Assembly (NCBI GenBank): GCA_017612655.1
Contig: JAGAFM010000039.1
Location: 1 to 7,646, forward strand
Direction of reading: 5' to 3'
DNA: 7,646 nt
From: Clostridia bacterium
GTDB lineage: Bacteria; Bacillota; Clostridia; Oscillospirales; CAG-272
Shown here one piece after another: positions 6,126-7,646 of the stretch (positions are counted from its first letter, which is position 1; every line of letters starts with the position of its first letter). The position numbers and the translations under genes were made by a program. Under the pieces are notes generated by a model. The model had not been told where the DNA came from and searched no databases. It worked only from the letters and a program-made list of their open reading frames with translations.

Positions 6126-6602
6126 TTGTCGACGGATGAAAAGAACGGGAAAAAGCTGATTGCCACAAACCGGAAGGCGTTTCACGATTATTATGTGGAA
6201 GAACGCCTGGAGGCAGGTGTCCAGCTGTTTGGAACGGAGGTCAAAAGCCTGCGCCAGGGCGCGGTCAATTTAAAAGACTCCTACTGCGTCATCGAAAAGG
6301 GAGAACTGTTTGCGACGGGGATTCATATCTCCCCCTACGAAAAGGGAAACATCTACAATCGGGATCCGCTCCGGAACAAGAAGCTGCTTCTCCATAAGAA
6401 AGAGATCCGGAAACTGATCGGACAGATAGGCGAAAAGGGCGTTGCGATTATCCCTCTGTCCCTGTATTTCTCCGGGTCCTACGTTAAGGCGGAGCTCGGT
6501 GTGTGCCGCGGGAAGAAGCTGTATGACAAGCGGGAGGATTTAGCCAAAAAGCAGGCTGAACGGGAAATGGAACGATATCATAAAAGCAATCGTTTTAGCT
6601 GA
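6126..6602 (+). CDS. smpB: SsrA-binding protein SmpB
   Basis: SmpB binds the tRNA-like domain of tmRNA, delivers it to stalled ribosomes and reads the empty mRNA channel with its C-terminal tail. The 158-residue product matches the usual length of 150-160. Conserved blocks: LIATNRKAFHDYYVEE (11-26), EAGVQLFGTEVKSLRQG (29-45), HISPYEKGN (67-75), DPLRNKKLLLHKKEI (80-94) and GKKLYDKR (129-136), whose DKR starts the decoding tail. The tail continues as a basic, probably helical KKQAEREMERYHKSNR. The start is a TTG, the only possible one: an in-frame TGA lies 9 bases upstream and no later in-frame start would keep the conserved N-terminus. The gene follows the MORN gene by 30 bp and ends 5 nt before its partner RNA ssrA. 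Confidence 0.97.
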   Translation: MSTDEKNGKKLIATNRKAFHDYYVEERLEAGVQLFGTEVKSLRQGAVNLKDSYCVIEKGELFATGIHISPYEKGNIYNRDPLRNKKLLLHKKEIRKLIGQIGEKGVAIIPLSLYFSGSYVKAELGVCRGKKLYDKREDLAKKQAEREMERYHKSNRFS

Positions 6603-6654
6603 CACAAGGGGGCGTAAAGGTTTCGACGGGGATCTGGATACAGTGTAAGCGGGC

Positions 6655-6684
6655 AGAGTTTGAGGACACTCTTTAATCATCCTC
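6655..6684 (+). other. tmRNA pseudoknot PK1
   Basis: Two interleaved stems can be read directly: AGAGT (6655-6659) with ACTCT (6668-6672), and GAGGA (6662-6666) with TCCTC (6680-6684). This is the H-type arrangement expected just upstream of the tag reading frame. A further pairing, TAAGC (6646-6650) with GCTTA (6685-6689), could enclose it. Confidence 0.8.
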
Positions 6685-6698
6685 GCTTAAAAACAAAC

Positions 6699-6728
6699 GC
6701 AGACGATAACGTCGCTCTGGCAGCCTGA
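6699..6728 (+). other. tmRNA proteolysis-tag reading frame (ADDNVALAA, stop UGA)
   Basis: Starting at the resume codon GCA (6699-6701) the frame reads Ala-Asp-Asp-Asn-Val-Ala-Leu-Ala-Ala and then TGA (6726-6728). The ALAA end is the usual ClpXP-type degron, and the acidic start resembles many bacterial tags. With the alanine carried by charged tmRNA the added tag would be A-ADDNVALAA. It begins 14 nt after PK1, in an A-rich stretch, as expected. Confidence 0.92.
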
Positions 6729-7028
6729 GTCCTGTCCGGCGTAAGCCGGCGGACGGAGGCTGTGCCGCGGACAATTGTTCCGCCCGTCTCTTCTTTGAGG
6801 ATTACGGCTTAGAACGGGGCGTCACACAGTAATGAACGTGCATCTCCTGTATGCTGTTGAAGAGATCATGAAGAAAACGGCTACCTGCCTCCCGGGCCTG
6901 TCTGTCGGCCAGGGAACCGCGGGGAAAGGAACCGGGAAACCGGTTCGAAAATGACGGACTGTGCCCGGAGAAAGCGCTGTTGATGGGTTTTCGGACGAGG
7001 GTTCGACTCCCTCCGCCTCCATAAAAAC

Positions 7029-7067
7029 TGGATTGCTGTTCGCAACGGAAAGACGGCAATCCATTTT
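7029..7067 (+). terminator. Intrinsic terminator of ssrA
   Basis: TGGATTGC (7029-7036) pairs perfectly with GCAATCCA (7056-7063). The stem can extend inward by four more pairs including U-G (7037-7040 with 7052-7055), leaving an 11-nt loop, and is followed directly by TTTTCTCTCTCT. It starts 8 nt after the tmRNA discriminator, so it should end the smpB-ssrA transcript. Confidence 0.85.
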
Positions 7068-7114
7068 CTCTCTCTATCCGTTTTTCGCTTCTGATTTCCC
7101 GTTTTTCCCTGGAA

Positions 7115-7126
7115 TCCACATGTGGA
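7115..7126. promoter_or_regulatory. 12-bp palindrome upstream of the lipoprotein gene
   Basis: TCCACATGTGGA is a perfect palindrome 84 bp before the lipoprotein ATG and could be an operator. Each arm also resembles a DnaA box (7 of 9 matches to TTATCCACA), but there is no cluster. The rest of 7068-7210 shows no convincing promoter hexamers to me. Confidence 0.3.
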
Positions 7127-7210
7127 ATACCGGGCTTCAATCGGGACAGGATCCTGATTGGGGCCGGATCAAGAAACTCAGAGAGTATCTCTTTCAGAAA
7201 GGAACCGACC

Positions 7211-7646
7211 ATGAAACGAATGACCGCACTGCTCCTGTCCGTGCTTTTGCTGTTGACCGTGCTTGTCTCCTGCGGAGGAGCGACCACCCCTTCGGGAGAG
7301 TCCGAGATTCCTTCGAACGAGCCGGGTTCTTCCGGGGAAGCAACGGATTCAACGGATTCTTCCGAGCCGGAAACTGAACCCCAGAGGGAGCCGGAGCCTG
7401 AAACCAAATATCCAACCGAATACGTGGCCCCGGAGGACGGATCCTTTACGATATGCGGGATTCCGCTGTCCGAGTACTCTCTAGTCCTTTATTTTCCGTC
7501 CACGTCCGACTATACCTATATGGACCGAAACCTGCTTACCCGACCCCTGAAAGAAACGATCGGGAAGGCAACCGGAACCGAATTGGATCTCAAGGTCGTG
7601 AAAAATGAAAAATACGATACGCAGAAATGGGCGGAACACGAGATCC
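7211..7646 (+). CDS. Secreted lipoprotein, N-terminal part (cut by window end)
   Basis: The frame is open from the ATG at 7211 to the end of the window (145 complete codons, no stop). AAAGGA (7198-7203) lies 7 nt upstream of the start. The N-terminus is a classic lipoprotein signal: MKR, a leucine-rich core (5-17), then the lipobox L18-V19-S20-C21, so lipidation at Cys21 is predicted. Residues 22-66 are a low-complexity linker rich in Ser, Glu, Thr and Pro, typical of Gram-positive surface lipoproteins. A folded region then begins around 77 (GSFTICGIPLSEYSLVLYFP) with KETIGKATGTELDLKVV further on. This is loosely reminiscent of the N-terminal non-catalytic domain of some glycoside hydrolase-linked or DUF4838-like proteins, but that is only an impression. 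It follows the ssrA terminator and is probably a separate transcription unit. Confidence 0.88.
   Translation, partial: MKRMTALLLSVLLLLTVLVSCGGATTPSGESEIPSNEPGSSGEATDSTDSSEPETEPQREPEPETKYPTEYVAPEDGSFTICGIPLSEYSLVLYFPSTSDYTYMDRNLLTRPLKETIGKATGTELDLKVVKNEKYDTQKWAEHEI

Larger units (their letters stand above)
6608..7021 (+). ncRNA. ssrA: Transfer-messenger RNA (tmRNA, 10Sa RNA), one-piece
   Basis: tmRNA rescues stalled ribosomes with SmpB, adding a degradation tag. The 5' end GGGGGCG (6608-6614) pairs with CGCCTCC (7014-7020) as a 7-bp acceptor stem, including the G3-U wobble (6610/7018) that alanyl-tRNA synthetase recognises. It is followed by GTAAAGGTTTCGAC, close to the conserved 5' tmRNA sequence. 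The T-arm is GAGGG (6997-7001), loop TTCGACT, CCCTC (7009-7013), and the discriminator is A7021. The long helix joining the halves is seen as ACAGTG (6640-6645) with CGCTGT (6975-6980) and, more loosely, 6628-6636 with 6984-6992. CCA is not encoded (the sequence after the discriminator is TAAAA), so it must be added enzymatically. The length of 414 nt is longer than the roughly 360 nt of B. subtilis. Several GC-rich hairpins at about 6729-6785 fit the further pseudoknot region. Confidence 0.95.

Noticed and set aside
7115..7126. Paired DnaA boxes or an oriC here
   Set aside because: Each arm matches only 7 of 9 consensus positions and no cluster or AT-rich unwinding region is present.
6802..7407. 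Open frames on either strand over tmRNA and the lipoprotein start
   Set aside because: They overlap the structured tmRNA and its terminator, or are out of frame with the clear lipoprotein signal peptide.

Overview
The window reads as a chromosomal housekeeping segment of a Bacillota (Firmicutes) bacterium, most likely a Clostridia member of moderate to slightly high GC. The reasons are the Soj/Spo0J-type parAB pair beside rsmG, a parS site matching the Bacillus-type consensus, serS just downstream, Gram-positive-style Shine-Dalgarno sequences, GTG and TTG starts, and a one-piece tmRNA. The species cannot be named from this sequence. The rsmG-parA-parB cluster plus parS strongly suggests proximity to the replication origin, although no oriC is visible. 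All genes are on the + strand.

Layout: (1) 1-238, the C-terminal end of a HemW/HemZ-type radical SAM protein, cut by the window edge. (2) 251-266, a perfect 16-bp parS palindrome in the short gap before the next gene. (3) 299-712, an unknown three-helix membrane protein. (4) 730-1467, rsmG (16S rRNA G527 methyltransferase). (5) 1496-1524, a near-ideal promoter with an extended -10, then parA (1561-2346) and parB (2395-3279). (6) 3342-4622, serS, behind an AT-rich gap that carries an 11-bp-period direct repeat. (7) 4630-5145, an unknown two-helix membrane protein. (8) 5202-6095, a membrane-anchored protein made mostly of MORN repeats. (9) 6126-6602, smpB with a TTG start, followed after only 5 nt by ssrA (tmRNA, 6608-7021), whose tag reads ADDNVALAA, and then by a clear intrinsic terminator. 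(10) 7211 to the window end, the start of a secreted lipoprotein.

Two functional modules stand out. ParA, ParB and parS form the origin segregation system. SmpB and tmRNA form the trans-translation ribosome-rescue system and look co-transcribed. RsmG and SerRS are general translation functions. The three uncharacterised proteins (299-712, 4630-5145, 5202-6095) lie between these core genes, and the last two appear to belong to the serS-to-ssrA run.

I did not find a clearly new multi-gene system. The items most worth a second look are the parS site away from parAB, the extracytoplasmic MORN protein next to smpB-ssrA, and the tmRNA details: a UGA-terminated 9-residue tag, no encoded CCA, and a 5-nt gap from smpB.
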